This document shows positions 7,098 to 7,144 of a stretch of 7,144 bases of DNA, piece after piece. A program made the translations under genes and the position numbers. The notes beneath the pieces are model-generated. The model did not search any database and was not told where the DNA came from. It saw only the letters and a program-made list of their open reading frames with translations. Source of the DNA: an uncultured Rhodopirellula sp. (GTDB taxonomy: Bacteria; Planctomycetota; Planctomycetia; Pirellulales; Pirellulaceae); contig CAJXTM010000175.1 of the NCBI GenBank assembly GCA_913061385.1, positions 1 through 7,144 on the forward strand, read 5' to 3'. Numbering within the stretch: the first letter of the stretch is position 1; the number at the start of each line of letters is the position of its first letter.

Positions 7098-7144
7098 CTG
7101 TCTCTTATACACATCTCCGAGCCCACGAGACCGAGGCTGATCTC
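7098..7144. other. Nextera i7 adapter contamination, right end
   Basis: This is not genomic DNA. Bases 7098-7131 are the reverse complement of the adapter at 9-42, starting with the Tn5 mosaic end at 7098-7116. Bases 7132-7139 (CGAGGCTG) match the Nextera i7 index I know as N710. Bases 7140-7144 (ATCTC) begin the P7 flow-cell sequence. It truncates the SDR gene and creates a false minus-strand open frame (7112-6897) starting MYKRQ. Confidence 0.98.

Noticed and set aside
6897..7112. Minus-strand open frame of 71 codons starting MYKRQ
   Set aside because: Its start lies in the adapter and its body is antisense to the SDR gene, which has clear family motifs.
1..7139. Perfect 42-bp terminal inverted repeats with Tn5 mosaic ends, suggesting a transposon
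   Set aside because: The repeats include a complete Nextera i7 adapter, index and start of P7, so they are library artefacts. No transposase gene is present.

Overview
This is a 7.1 kb metagenome-style contig capped at both ends by Illumina Nextera (Tn5 tagmentation) adapter sequence: bases 1-42 and 7098-7144. Both caps carry the same i7 adapter and the same index, in opposite orientation. The true genomic insert is about 43-7097. The broken genes at its ends are assembly truncations, not biology. No RNA gene, CRISPR array, insertion sequence or phage feature was seen.

The likely source is a marine-type planctomycete, perhaps near Rhodopirellula/Pirellulaceae. This is inferred from the iduronate-2-sulfatase-like exported sulfatase, the style of the Pst proteins (SphX-like PstS, enlarged PstA), the scarcity of clear Shine-Dalgarno sites and a roughly even base composition. 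No marker gene proves the assignment.

Bases 43-4926 hold a high-affinity phosphate uptake operon, all on the + strand, in the order pstS (5'-truncated), pstC, pstA, pstB, phoU. PstS captures phosphate outside the membrane, PstC and PstA form the channel, PstB supplies ATP hydrolysis, and PhoU links transport to phosphate signalling. pstC and pstA overlap by 4 bases. No phoR/phoB-type regulator lies inside the window, and the promoter upstream of pstS is lost beyond the contig end.

Bases 4927-5276 form a 350-base non-coding gap with a candidate terminator-like hairpin. After it comes a second co-directional unit: a formylglycine-type sulfatase (5277-6779), then, three bases on, the first 105 codons of a short-chain dehydrogenase/reductase (6783-7097), which is cut by the adapter. 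The pair looks like part of a sulfated-glycan or sulfate-ester catabolic cluster.

I did not find a convincing new multi-gene system. The most interesting biological point is an acidic insertion of about 115 residues in PstA, predicted to face the periplasm. The most important practical point is the adapter contamination, which mimics a perfect 42-bp terminal inverted repeat with Tn5 ends and creates false protein termini.
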